Positions 25,541 to 33,078 of a stretch of 52,130 nucleotides of DNA are shown here, piece by piece. Source of the stretch: JAWWPY01 sp036394075 (GTDB taxonomy: Bacteria; Actinomycetota; Actinomycetes; Streptosporangiales; Streptosporangiaceae); NCBI GenBank assembly GCA_036394075.1, contig DASWFT010000259.1:1-52130 (forward strand), in the 5' to 3' direction. Numbering within the stretch: position 1 is the stretch's first letter; every line of letters starts with the position of its first letter. The translations under genes were made by a program, and so were the position numbers. The notes under the pieces were generated by a model. It searched no databases. It worked only from the letters and a program-made list of their open reading frames with translations, and was not told the origin of the DNA.

Positions 25541-26476
25541 GTGGTACTCGCACCCGAAGGGCGCAGGTTGCTTCGCCTGGAAGCCCGCAACAGCCAGACT
25601 CCCATCGAGCGCAAGCCTCCGTGGATCAAGACGCGGCTACGCACCGGCCCCGCGTACACGGAGCTGAAAAGCCTGGTCAAACGGGAGGGCTTGCACACCG
25701 TATGCGAGGAGGCGGGCTGCCCCAACATCTTCGAGTGCTGGGAGGACCGCGAGGCGACCTTCCTCATCGGCGGCGACCAGTGCACCAGGCGGTGCGACTT
25801 CTGCCAGATCGCGACCGGGAAGCCGGCCCCGCTGGATACCGACGAGCCCCGCCGGGTCGCCGAGTCCGTGGCCACGATGGGGCTGCGCTACGCGACCGTC
25901 ACCGGCGTGGCCCGGGACGACCTGGACGACGGCGGTGCCTGGCTGTACGCGCAGACCTGCCGTGAGATCCACGCGGCCGTCCCTGGCTGCGGGGTCGAGT
26001 TGCTGATCCCCGACTTCAATGCGCATAACGATCGCCTGAGGCTGGTCTTCGCCGCCCGTCCGGAGGTTCTGGCCCACAACATCGAAACCGTGCCCCGGAT
26101 CTTCAAGCGGATAAGGCCGGGCTTCCGGTACCAGCGCTCGCTCGACGTGCTCAGCCGTGCGCGTGAGGCGGGCCTGGTGACCAAGTCCAACCTGATCCTC
26201 GGCATGGGCGAGGAGGCCGACGAGGTTAGCCAGGCCATGTCTGACCTGCGCGAAGCCGGGTGCGAGCTGCTCACCATCACCCAGTACCTGCGCCCGTCGC
26301 CGCTGCACCACCCGGTCGTGCGTTGGGTGCCGCCGGAGGAATTCGACCGGCTCCGCGACGAAGCGCTGGGCCTCGGCTTCTCCGGGGTGATGTCCGGCCC
26401 GCTGGTCCGCTCGTCCTACCGGGCGGGCAGGCTGCACCTGGAGGCGGCGGCGCGGAGGGCCGCAGTTTCCCCCTAA
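25541..26476 (+). CDS. lipA: Lipoyl synthase
   Basis: A 311-residue radical SAM enzyme inserting sulfur into octanoyl groups. The auxiliary cluster cysteines CEEAGCPNIFEC (55, 60, 66) and the radical SAM cysteines CTRRCDFC (81, 85, 88) are both present, with the C-terminal RSSYRAG arginine-serine motif that binds the auxiliary cluster. The reading frame is open for over 1 kb upstream, opposite hisS, but the GTG at 25541 (VVLAPEGRRLLRLEARNS) matches the family start. Confidence 0.95.
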   Translation: MVLAPEGRRLLRLEARNSQTPIERKPPWIKTRLRTGPAYTELKSLVKREGLHTVCEEAGCPNIFECWEDREATFLIGGDQCTRRCDFCQIATGKPAPLDTDEPRRVAESVATMGLRYATVTGVARDDLDDGGAWLYAQTCREIHAAVPGCGVELLIPDFNAHNDRLRLVFAARPEVLAHNIETVPRIFKRIRPGFRYQRSLDVLSRAREAGLVTKSNLILGMGEEADEVSQAMSDLREAGCELLTITQYLRPSPLHHPVVRWVPPEEFDRLRDEALGLGFSGVMSGPLVRSSYRAGRLHLEAAARRAAVSP

Positions 26477-26503
26477 GGCCTCCCGGCTCGTATCCTGCCC
26501 TCC

Positions 26504-27220
26504 ATGGTGAACAAGCCCGCAGGGGCGGCTAACCGGAAGGGCGGCGCGGATCCGGCCACTCCCGGCCGTATCAAGCAGATCCGCATGGTGGCCGGGATAA
26601 TCCGCAAAGACAACCCCAAGGCGCTGCCCCTCGTGGTGCTCACCGGGGTTGGCGTCATCGCTGTCTTCGTGATCGTCGGCCTGCTCACGGGATTGGGCGG
26701 CTTGCTGATCCCGATCGGCGTCCCCATGGGGCTGGTCGCGGCCATGGTGCTGTTCGGGCGGTTCGCCCAGTCCGCGCAGTACGCGGCGGTCGAGGGCCAG
26801 CCTGGTGCCGCGGCCGCGATCCTGCAGAGCATGCGCGGCGGGTGGACCGTCACTCCCGCCGTGTCGGCCAACAGGAACATGGACGTGGTCCACCGTGCGG
26901 TGGGCAGACCGGGCGTGGTCCTCGTGGGTGAGGGGGCGCCGACCAGGCTGGGGAGCCTGCTCGCGGCGGAGAAGAAGCGGATCTCCAGGGTCGCCTATGA
27001 CGTGCCGATCTACGACATCCAGGTCGGCAAGGAGGAGGGGCAGGTCCCGATCCGCAAACTGCAGCGCAAGATCATGCGGCTGCCCAGGAACCTGAAGCCG
27101 GCCGAGGTGTCAGAGCTGAACTACCGGCTCAAGGCGCTGCCGCAGTCACTGCAGGCGCCCAAGGGCCCGATGCCCAAGTCCGGCCGGCTGCCGAAGCCGC
27201 CACGGCCCAGATTCCGCTGA
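26504..27220 (+). CDS. DUF4191 family membrane protein
   Basis: A 238-residue protein with two adjacent membrane helices (about 43-65 and 67-88) and a basic cytoplasmic C-terminal domain, the actinobacterial DUF4191 pattern (RIKQIRMVAGIIRKDNP, VGRPGVVLVGEG, AYDVPIYDIQVG). It regularly follows lipA. The last 100 bases overlap the 3' end of the LigA-like gene on the opposite strand; that tail codes for a Lys/Arg/Pro-rich end that is variable in the family. Confidence 0.9.
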   Translation: MVNKPAGAANRKGGADPATPGRIKQIRMVAGIIRKDNPKALPLVVLTGVGVIAVFVIVGLLTGLGGLLIPIGVPMGLVAAMVLFGRFAQSAQYAAVEGQPGAAAAILQSMRGGWTVTPAVSANRNMDVVHRAVGRPGVVLVGEGAPTRLGSLLAAEKKRISRVAYDVPIYDIQVGKEEGQVPIRKLQRKIMRLPRNLKPAEVSELNYRLKALPQSLQAPKGPMPKSGRLPKPPRPRFR

Positions 27221-27513
27221 CGGGTCGCGGGGTCCTGTAACGCGTCCCGGTATGCCGCCCGGATCCGGTCGGCGTAGGTCGGCAGGTCCAGTCCCAGCAG
27301 TTTGAACCGGCCAAGCTGGTGGAGCAGGAAGTTGTTGGCCCCCATCTTGGACAGGCGGCCGACATCAGCGGCGAGAAATGCCTGCAGCTCATCCTCGGAC
27401 AGGGGCGGGGTCGCGGCCCGCAGCGCCTGCTCGGGCGCATCGTTCAGGGCCTGGCGAAGCCCCGGTTCGTGGACGACCCGGTAGCAGATCTTGTTCACCG
27501 CGTAGATGCTCAC
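27121..27513 (-). CDS. LigA-like small subunit of extradiol ring-cleavage dioxygenase
   Basis: A 130-residue protein, VSIYAVNKICYRVVHEPGLRQALNDAPEQAL..., with the LigA helical pattern ending AFLAADVGRLSKMGANNFLLHQL. LigA subunits cap the active site of LigB in protocatechuate 4,5-dioxygenase. The GTG at 27513 overlaps the LigB-like stop as GTGA, so the two subunits are translationally coupled. Homology to the family ends near residue 100 (AAYRDALQDP); the remaining 30 residues are read from the antisense of the DUF4191 end, so the stop is later than usual. The catalytic metal is in LigB. Confidence 0.78.
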   Translation of the reverse strand: MSIYAVNKICYRVVHEPGLRQALNDAPEQALRAATPPLSEDELQAFLAADVGRLSKMGANNFLLHQLGRFKLLGLDLPTYADRIRAAYRDALQDPATRQRNLGRGGFGSRPDLGIGPLGACSDCGSALSR

Positions 27514-28349
27514 GCCCGCCTCCCACCCGCCGTCCAGGCACCGTATGCGTGACCGAGGTTCCGCTGGGCTTCCAGGAGGGCCGGCTGACGGGCCCCGATC
27601 ATGCCGAGCATCGCAATCCAGGTCAGCAGCTCGCCAGCCGCGTTCCCGGCGTGAGTGAGCTGCTCTTCGCAGGACTCCGCCACCAGTTCGTCCAGCTCCG
27701 CGGCCCGCATCCGGGCCAGGATCCGATCCGTCCACTCGGGATCAGGGACGCCGGTGTGCGAGTGGTCGCTGATCCGCGGGCCGCCGATTTCCAGGGAGAA
27801 GCTCCCGCTGGCGACGACGGCGATCCGCTGGTCATCCTGGCTCTCCTCGATGGCCTGCCGGATCGTTGTGCCCAGCGCCCGGCACCGCCAGGCGGGCGGG
27901 AAGGGCGGCATCAGGCCGTTGATGAACACCGGGACGATCGGCACATCCATCGCGGGGGTCAGGAAGTGCAGCGGGACGGTGACGGGGTGATCGAACTCGA
28001 ACTCCTGGCTTATCCCGACGTCGAACCCGGACCGCACCGCGTGCGCCTGGATCCGTCTGGCCAGTGGCGCGTCGATGGGCACCTCGTACGCCTGGAGTTC
28101 CCGGTAGTCGCTGGGGCCGCAGGCTGAGGGGGCGACGCCGATGCTGAAGATCGGCATGCTCTCGACGAAGAAAATGTTGTAGTGATCGCAGGTGAAGAAG
28201 ACGAGCGCGTCCGGCGCCAGCTCGCGGAGGTGCTGCGCGACGGCTCCGTACAACCGCTCGATCTCCGCCGCCTGTGGCTCCTGACGGTCCACTATCCCCG
28301 GAAAGTGCGGCGTATGCGGAACGCCTACCGCGCCGACGATCTCGCCCAA
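27510..28349 (-). CDS. Class III extradiol ring-cleavage dioxygenase, LigB-like catalytic subunit
   Basis: A 279-residue LigB-superfamily enzyme. The metal-site histidines appear in GVPHTPHFPG (His12, with His15 close by) and in FFTCDHYNIFF; SGSFSLEIGGPRI and later GELLTWIAMLGMIGARQP are conserved family blocks. It should cleave a catechol-type ring using Fe(II) and O2. The substrate could be protocatechuate, gallate or a related dihydroxybenzoate; sequence inspection cannot decide. It is divergently transcribed from the flavin monooxygenase, across a region with paired TATAATCA elements. Confidence 0.85.
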   Translation of the reverse strand: MGEIVGAVGVPHTPHFPGIVDRQEPQAAEIERLYGAVAQHLRELAPDALVFFTCDHYNIFFVESMPIFSIGVAPSACGPSDYRELQAYEVPIDAPLARRIQAHAVRSGFDVGISQEFEFDHPVTVPLHFLTPAMDVPIVPVFINGLMPPFPPAWRCRALGTTIRQAIEESQDDQRIAVVASGSFSLEIGGPRISDHSHTGVPDPEWTDRILARMRAAELDELVAESCEEQLTHAGNAAGELLTWIAMLGMIGARQPALLEAQRNLGHAYGAWTAGGRRA

Positions 28350-28428
28350 TGCGCGGCTCCTCGGCTGCTTGTCGTCCGGCTGGCACCGGCCTCGCCCAAG
28401 GCACTGGCTCGGACTCAGCCGAGATCAC

Positions 28429-28442
28429 TATTTTGATTATAG
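28429..28442 (-). promoter_or_regulatory. TATAATCA element facing ligB
   Basis: On the minus strand this reads CTATAATCAAAATA. It contains a perfect TATAAT hexamer 87 bases before the ligB start. A TTGACC lies upstream but only 7 bases away, too close for a sigma-70-type -35, so an operator role is at least as likely as a -10 role. Confidence 0.5.
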
Positions 28443-28520
28443 GGATATGGTCAACCCCGGGCTCCCCTGAGGGCAGGCGAGCAACCAGCCCAGTAGGTGC
28501 CTGGGAGCACAAGACGAGCC

Positions 28521-28555
28521 TTGCGCCCTCCTGGCAAACAACTATAATCAAAATA
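28521..28555 (+). promoter_or_regulatory. Candidate promoter of the monooxygenase operon with TATAATCA element
   Basis: TTGCGC at 28521-28526 is followed after 16 bases by TATAAT at 28543-28548, a good housekeeping-sigma spacing. The -10 lies inside the 14-base inverted copy of the ligB-side element. It would give a leader of about 165 bases before the GTG at 28720. Confidence 0.55.
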
Positions 28556-28719
28556 CGCATATAGCCTAGACGCGCTACCGCTAGCTGCGCGGAGCCGCGG
28601 CCAACTCAGCCTGCGGCCGGCCCACGACGAACCCGGGTTCCCGTGCGTACGCCGCCTCGCAGAGGCCGGGTCTCGTCGCGCCGGGTGACACCGCGGGATG
28701 CCCCGAGAAGAGGTGCCAG

Positions 28720-29910
28720 GTGACCGTGACCCCCGACACTGGGACCCCGCAGACCCGTGACGATGCAGTCGGCCGGGCACGCGCGCTGTTCCCGCTGCTG
28801 CGCGACGGCGCGCGGCGGGCCGACGACGAGCGCCATCTGCTTCCCGAGATGGTTGACGCCGTGACCGGGGCCGGCCTGGTCCGTACGCTCGTCCCCCGCC
28901 GGTGGGGCGGCAGCGAGCTAGACCTGACCACCCACATGGAGATCGCGATCGAACTCGGCCGGGCCTACGGGTCGATGGGCTGGGTTGGCTCCTTCCTCAT
29001 TGACCATCCGTTCATCCTCGCCCATTTCCGCGAGGAGGCTCAGCACGACGTCTGGGCGGACGGCCCGGACGCCCGCATCTCCACCTCGTTCGTCCCCGTG
29101 GGCCGGGTGACTCCGGCACCGGGCGGCTGGTTGCTGAGCGGTGACTGGGCCTGGGCCAGCGGTGCCGGCTACGCGGACTGGATCATGCTCGGCGGCATGG
29201 TCCCGTCCGGCATTGACGAGCATCCTGAGTACCGGCTGTTCCTGGTGCCGACCAGCCAGCTGACCATCGTCGACACCTGGTACAGCGCCGGCCTGCGCGG
29301 CTCTGGCTCGGACAACGTGCTGGCCGACGGGGTGTTCGTGCCCGAGCACCGGACGGTCGCCATGTCCACGCTGCTGCACGCGCACAGCCCCGGAGCGAAG
29401 GTCAATACCGCTGCCCTGTACAACCAGCCCTTCATGTCGCATGGCGGGCACGCCATGGTCTCCCCGGCGATCGGCATCGCACGCGGCATGGTGGAGGCAT
29501 GGCGGGACCATGTGCGGTCGAAATCGCACTCGCATACCCAGGAGCAGGTGGCGGCCGCGATCCCGATGCAGTTGTGCCTGGCCGAAGCGGCGGTCCGGAT
29601 CGACAGCGCCGAGTTGCTGCTGCGGCGCTCCCTGGCGCTGGTCGACTCGGGGGCGGAGATCACCCTTGAAGACCGGGTCCGCAACCGCCGCGACATCACC
29701 TACACGAGCCGCATCCTGGTGCGAGCGGTCGAGGATCTGATGCAGATGGCCGGGGCCAGCGCGCTGCGTGACGAGAGCCCGATCCAGCGGGGCTGGCGCG
29801 ATGTGCGCGCGATCTCCTCCCATGTTTTCTGCAACTTCAATGCCGCTGCTGAGAACTACGGCCGGATGGCGTTCGGATTCGCGCTCAATCCCCGTGACCC
29901 CTTCTTCTGA
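28720..29910 (+). CDS. Flavin-dependent monooxygenase, group D (HsaA/HpaH-C2-like)
   Basis: A 396-residue acyl-CoA-dehydrogenase-fold monooxygenase. Features typical of the group are the N-terminal ARALFPLLRDGARRADDERHLLPEMVDAVTGAGLVR, the WGGSELDL turn, WLLSGDWAWASGAGYADW, GSGSDNVLADGVFVPEHR and the C-terminal RDVRAISSHVFCNFNAAAENYGRMAFG. Such enzymes hydroxylate phenolic rings using reduced flavin supplied by a separate reductase. The reductase gene overlaps its 3' end, which supports a two-component system. GTG start with AGAAGAGG 7 bases upstream. The aromatic substrate is unknown; it probably prepares the diol cleaved by the LigAB pair. Confidence 0.85.
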   Translation: MTVTPDTGTPQTRDDAVGRARALFPLLRDGARRADDERHLLPEMVDAVTGAGLVRTLVPRRWGGSELDLTTHMEIAIELGRAYGSMGWVGSFLIDHPFILAHFREEAQHDVWADGPDARISTSFVPVGRVTPAPGGWLLSGDWAWASGAGYADWIMLGGMVPSGIDEHPEYRLFLVPTSQLTIVDTWYSAGLRGSGSDNVLADGVFVPEHRTVAMSTLLHAHSPGAKVNTAALYNQPFMSHGGHAMVSPAIGIARGMVEAWRDHVRSKSHSHTQEQVAAAIPMQLCLAEAAVRIDSAELLLRRSLALVDSGAEITLEDRVRNRRDITYTSRILVRAVEDLMQMAGASALRDESPIQRGWRDVRAISSHVFCNFNAAAENYGRMAFGFALNPRDPFF

Positions 29911-30478
29911 CCGGGCGCGGGCCAGCGATCGCCCGGCAGTGGATCTCGCGACGTTCCGCACCACGATGTCCCTGCTCGCCAGCGGTGTCGCGGTCATCAG
30001 CGCGCAGGATCCGGAAAGCGGCAAGCCGCGGGGCATGACGGCCAACGCCCTCATGTCCGTGTCGCTGGAGCCGCCGCTGATCGTCGTGAGCGTGCGCCGG
30101 CGGGCCCGGCTGCACGCGGCGCTCCAGGCGGCCGGCGGTTACGGTGTCACGGTGCTCGGTGAGGGTCAGGAGGTTCAGGCGCGGCGGTTCGCCGGGATGG
30201 CCGTGGCCGGGCATGAGAAGCCTCCGGCGTTCACCGAGCGATTCGGCATCCCGGTCCTGGACGGCGGCCTGGCCTGGATCGTGACGCGGGTCAGCGCCGC
30301 CCACCCGGCGGGAGACCACACGCTGTTCGTCGGGGAGATAGTCGACCTCGGGTCGGACCGGCCCGGCGATCCGCCCCTCGCATTTCATCGTTCGGCTTTC
30401 GCCCGGCTGATCCCGGCCACGCCGCGCAGCGCGGTGCCCCTGCAGGCCTGGGAGACCGGACTGGACGCGTGGGGTTAA
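29894..30478 (+). CDS. Flavin reductase, partner of the monooxygenase
   Basis: A 194-residue flavin-reductase-domain protein. It shows FRTTMSLLASGVAVISA, GMTANALMSVSLEPPLIVVSV (flavin-binding TAnS-like region), GVTVLGEGQEVQARRFAG and HTLFVGEIVDLG, as in HpaC/HsaB-type reductases. The start is read as the GTG at 29894, inside the monooxygenase gene (17-base overlap), giving VTPSSDRARASDRPAVDLATF. It supplies reduced FMN or FAD to the upstream enzyme. Confidence 0.88.
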   Translation: MTPSSDRARASDRPAVDLATFRTTMSLLASGVAVISAQDPESGKPRGMTANALMSVSLEPPLIVVSVRRRARLHAALQAAGGYGVTVLGEGQEVQARRFAGMAVAGHEKPPAFTERFGIPVLDGGLAWIVTRVSAAHPAGDHTLFVGEIVDLGSDRPGDPPLAFHRSAFARLIPATPRSAVPLQAWETGLDAWG

Positions 30479-30490
30479 TACGGAATTAAC
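30474..30490. promoter_or_regulatory. Palindrome GTTAAT-N5-ATTAAC upstream of the GntR gene
   Basis: A perfect 6-base inverted repeat with a 5-base centre (acgga) spans the reductase stop codon and lies 77 bases before the regulator start. In GC-rich DNA such an A/T-rich dyad is uncommon; it could be an operator for the downstream regulator. Confidence 0.4.
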
Positions 30491-30549
30491 GTCCCGTGTG
30501 CGATGGCTCACACGACGGATCCTGGGTTATGGTGCCGCCCCCAAAAGAC

Positions 30550-30566
30550 ATATAATCAATATTACG
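30550..30566 (+). promoter_or_regulatory. TATAATCA element at the start of the GntR gene
   Basis: The sequence ATATAATCAATATTACG ends directly at the ATG (30567). It shares TATAATCA with the sites at 28429, 28542 and 42350, and also forms a TAAT-N4-ATTA dyad. If TATAAT is the -10, the transcript would begin within a few bases of the ATG, giving a nearly leaderless mRNA; if it is an operator, the regulator would repress itself. Confidence 0.5.
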
Positions 30567-31322
30567 ATGCCTGCAAACAGCCAGCCCATTCTGCAGCGTT
30601 CTCGCCTCTCCCGAGCTGAGGCGCTCGCGCGTGAGATCGAGGAAGAGGTCTCCGCTGGCGTGCTCAACACGGGCGACCGGCTTGGGACCAAGGACGACCT
30701 GCGCCAGCGGTTCAACGTGGCCGTCGCCACCGTCAACGAAGCTGTCAGGCTGCTCGATAACCGGGGCCTGGTAGAGGCTCGCCCCGGTCCGGGCGGCGGC
30801 GTGTTCGTGGCCAGCCCGGCGTCCCGGATCCGCCGGGGACCGATGATCATGGGCTTTGGGTGGACCGAGGCCACCATGGCCGATTATCACGAGGTGCGCA
30901 GCGCGCTCGAGCCGATAATTTATCGGCACGCTGGCCGTTACCGTAAGGATGCGGACATTCGCGCGCTGAAGTCGATCCTGGAAAATATGGCCGCGAACCT
31001 CGACCAGCCGCGGGTATACGTGCGCTACAACACGGCCTTCCATCGCCGCATCGCCAAGCTGAGCCCTAACGCCGCGCTGCGCAGCCTTTACGTCACGCTG
31101 CTGGATTTCTTCGAGAACGACCTGGCCGGCGACGACCTCCCGCCGGTCCTGAACGACACGAACATCACGGTTCACCGCCAGCTCATCGAGGCTATCGAGG
31201 CAGGTGACACGCCGGACCTCGAGGAGGCGATTCACCGGCACGACAACCACCGGCTGGCGCTGGGCATGTTCGAGCCGGCGAGCCAGGACGCCGTGGCGGA
31301 GCGCCGTTCTAACGACAGCTGA
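30567..31322 (+). CDS. GntR-family regulator, FCD-type
   Basis: A 251-residue regulator. Residues about 10-80 form the winged helix-turn-helix (RAEALAREIEEEVSAGVLNTGDRLGTKDDLRQRFNVAVATVNEAVRLLDNRGLVEARPGPGGGVFV). The rest is helical, with DYHEVRSALEPIIYRHAG, YNTAFHRRIAKLS and a histidine-rich end (IHRHDNHRL) typical of FCD ligand domains that bind carboxylic acids through a metal. The ATG at 30567 is preferred over one 23 codons earlier because TATAATCA lies directly before it. It is the likely local controller of the aromatic genes on either side. Confidence 0.85.
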   Translation: MPANSQPILQRSRLSRAEALAREIEEEVSAGVLNTGDRLGTKDDLRQRFNVAVATVNEAVRLLDNRGLVEARPGPGGGVFVASPASRIRRGPMIMGFGWTEATMADYHEVRSALEPIIYRHAGRYRKDADIRALKSILENMAANLDQPRVYVRYNTAFHRRIAKLSPNAALRSLYVTLLDFFENDLAGDDLPPVLNDTNITVHRQLIEAIEAGDTPDLEEAIHRHDNHRLALGMFEPASQDAVAERRSNDS

Positions 31323-31360
31323 TGCGTTTCGCTGTCGTTAGAACGACAGCTGATGCGTTT
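31305..31360. terminator. Stem-loop and 19-base direct repeat at the end of the GntR gene
   Basis: A perfect 15-base inverted repeat (31305-31319 and 31331-31345) with an 11-base loop spans the GntR stop codon. The 19 bases aacgacagctgatgcgttt (31311-31329) are repeated directly at 31342-31360, so half the hairpin has been duplicated. No U tract follows; it could be a factor-independent terminator of the actinobacterial kind or a residue of slippage. Confidence 0.6.
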
Positions 31361-31424
31361 GCTGTTGTTGCCGCGACGGGCAAGCGGCGTCAGCGCGTTG
31401 CCAGCGGTGGTCGCTGGCCGCACG

Positions 31425-31991
31425 TCAGCCGTTGCAGAGTGCCAGGAGCTTGGTCACGGTGGCCCAATTGCGCGCCGTGCCCGCCGCCTTGGCGGATACC
31501 GGACCGCCGGCCCGGGCCAGCAGCACTGCCAGTTCGCTGCGCCCGAAGCCATCCGGGGTGTGCAGGAAGAGGGTATGGCCGACGTACCGGGCCGTATCGC
31601 GGCTGCCTTTCACCGCGGCCTGCCGCTGCGCGGCCGCCACGCTGTCCACCTGGTCAGGCCCAGGATCCTCGGCTTGGAACACCGCGTGCACGGTCTTCGG
31701 GTTGGCCTCGGCTGAGTACGGGTTGTCCCGCACCACCTGCGCCAGTTCGTCACGCGATACGACTACCACGCGGGGCCGCACCTCCAGGGCCCGCGCGATG
31801 CCCGCCTCGATGCTGGCCGCCATCAGCGCGGTGTCCGTGTCGGTGGATGTGAAGACCACGTTGCCGCTCTGGATGTACGTTGCGACCTCGGTGTAGCCCA
31901 GCGACGTCATGACCGCGCGCAGATCCGCCATCGCGACTTTGTTGCGGCCGCCAACGTTAATGCCGCGCAGCAAGGCGACGTGGGTGGGCAC
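31425..31991 (-). CDS. DUF1697 family protein
   Basis: A 188-residue protein starting MPTHVALLRGINVGGRNKVAMADLRAVMTSLGYTEVATYIQSGNVVF, the clear DUF1697 signature. The C-terminal part ends RNWATVTKLLALC, also conserved. The function of the family is unknown. It lies antisense to the catabolic genes and is probably unrelated to them. Confidence 0.88.
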   Translation of the reverse strand: MPTHVALLRGINVGGRNKVAMADLRAVMTSLGYTEVATYIQSGNVVFTSTDTDTALMAASIEAGIARALEVRPRVVVVSRDELAQVVRDNPYSAEANPKTVHAVFQAEDPGPDQVDSVAAAQRQAAVKGSRDTARYVGHTLFLHTPDGFGRSELAVLLARAGGPVSAKAAGTARNWATVTKLLALCNG

Positions 31992-32039
31992 GCCAGCACC
32001 CTAGCGGAACCCACGCGGGCACGGCTTTTGCGCTCGGTA

Positions 32040-32091
32040 AATATGTAGTTAGATACGTATATAACGACATTAGGAGTGTGGTCATCTGAGC
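32040..32091 (+). promoter_or_regulatory. AT-rich promoter/operator before the decarboxylase operon
   Basis: The 52 bases before the GTG contain the dyad atacgtat and the string ATACGTATATA (32053-32063), which matches ATACGCATATA beside the monooxygenase promoter (28553-28563) at 10 of 11 positions. An AGGAG lies at 32072-32076. The similarity suggests shared control with the divergent ligB/monooxygenase region. Confidence 0.45.
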
Positions 32092-33078
32092 GTGCGTATA
32101 CCGCTGACTCTGGCGTGCTGGGATTATGACCGGACGCTCCCCCTGGCGACGGGGGACATCCGGCCGGACGGGATCGACCTGACCTACCTCAACCTGCCGG
32201 TCGAGGAGACTTTCTTCCGGATGGCGCGCTACCGCGAGTTCGACGCCGCGGAACTGTCCCTGTCGTCCTACGTGATCAGCCTCGGCCAGGACGCGCCTTT
32301 TATCGCGATCCCGGTCTTCCCGTCCCGTGCCTTCCGGCATAACGGCATCTATGTCAGCGCGGACAGCGGCATCAGCGAGCCCGCCGACCTGGCCGGCCGC
32401 CTGGTTGGCGTCCCGGAGTACCAGGTGACCGCCGCGGTGTGGATCCGCGGCATCCTGGCCGAGCACTACGGCGTCGCCGTCGATTCCGTCCGCTACCGGA
32501 CCGGCGGCCTGCACCGGCCCGGGCGGACGGACAAGATCCAGCACGACCCCCCGCCGGGGGTGGAGATCCAGCCGATCCCGCCCGGTGCCACCCTGGACGC
32601 CATGCTGGCCGATGGCGAGATCGACGCGCTCTACAGCCCGCGCACCCCCCGCCCGTTCGCCGAGGGGGACCCGCGGGTACGCCGGCTGTTCGCCGATCCG
32701 CGTGCGCACGAGGAGCGTTACTACGCGCAGACCGGCATTTTCCCCATCATGCATGTGGTCGCGCTCCGCCGCGATGTGTACGACCAGCGCCCGTGGCTGG
32801 CCCAGTCGCTGTACAAGGCGTTCGAGGAAGCCCGGCGGGCGACCGCGGCCCGGATGGAGGAGACCGCCGCCACCCGATACATGCTTCCGTGGCTCTACGC
32901 GGACCTGGAGCGCACGCACCATCTCATGGGCGACGATTTCTGGCCCTACGGGCTCACCCGCAACGACGCGACCCTGCGGGCGTTCCTGGGCTACTCCCAC
33001 GCGCAAGGGCTGGCCAGCCGGCTCCTCGATCCCGCTGAGCTGTTCGCCCCGGAGACCAGAGAGGCCCACGTGGTCTGA
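32092..33078 (+). CDS. 4,5-dihydroxyphthalate decarboxylase-like protein
   Basis: A 328-residue protein of the NMT1/periplasmic-binding fold lacking a signal peptide, as in Pht5-type 4,5-dihydroxyphthalate decarboxylases. Conserved blocks are LTLACWDYDRTLPLATG, EETFFRMARYREFDAAELSLSSYV, PVFPSRAFRHNGIYV, and GIFPIMHVVALRRDVY. In phthalate pathways the product is protocatechuate, a LigAB substrate, which fits the neighbourhood. Related annotated proteins also include simple binding proteins, so activity is inferred. GTG start; the stop overlaps the PadR start by one base (TGATG). Confidence 0.72.
   Translation: MRIPLTLACWDYDRTLPLATGDIRPDGIDLTYLNLPVEETFFRMARYREFDAAELSLSSYVISLGQDAPFIAIPVFPSRAFRHNGIYVSADSGISEPADLAGRLVGVPEYQVTAAVWIRGILAEHYGVAVDSVRYRTGGLHRPGRTDKIQHDPPPGVEIQPIPPGATLDAMLADGEIDALYSPRTPRPFAEGDPRVRRLFADPRAHEERYYAQTGIFPIMHVVALRRDVYDQRPWLAQSLYKAFEEARRATAARMEETAATRYMLPWLYADLERTHHLMGDDFWPYGLTRNDATLRAFLGYSHAQGLASRLLDPAELFAPETREAHVV

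Larger units (their letters stand above)
28350..28719. promoter_or_regulatory. Divergent control region of the aromatic catabolic genes
   Basis: About 370 bases between ligB (minus) and the monooxygenase gene (plus). Two AT-rich 14-base segments, 28429-28442 and 28542-28555, are exact reverse complements of each other, each reading CTATAATCAAAATA away from the centre. Each faces one of the two genes, as expected for a symmetrical divergent promoter or operator. No gene is supported inside. Confidence 0.65.

Noticed and set aside
28429..28442. Standard -35/-10 promoter for ligB
   Set aside because: TATAAT is present, but the only TTGAC-like hexamer is 7 bases away, too close; recorded as an element of uncertain role instead.
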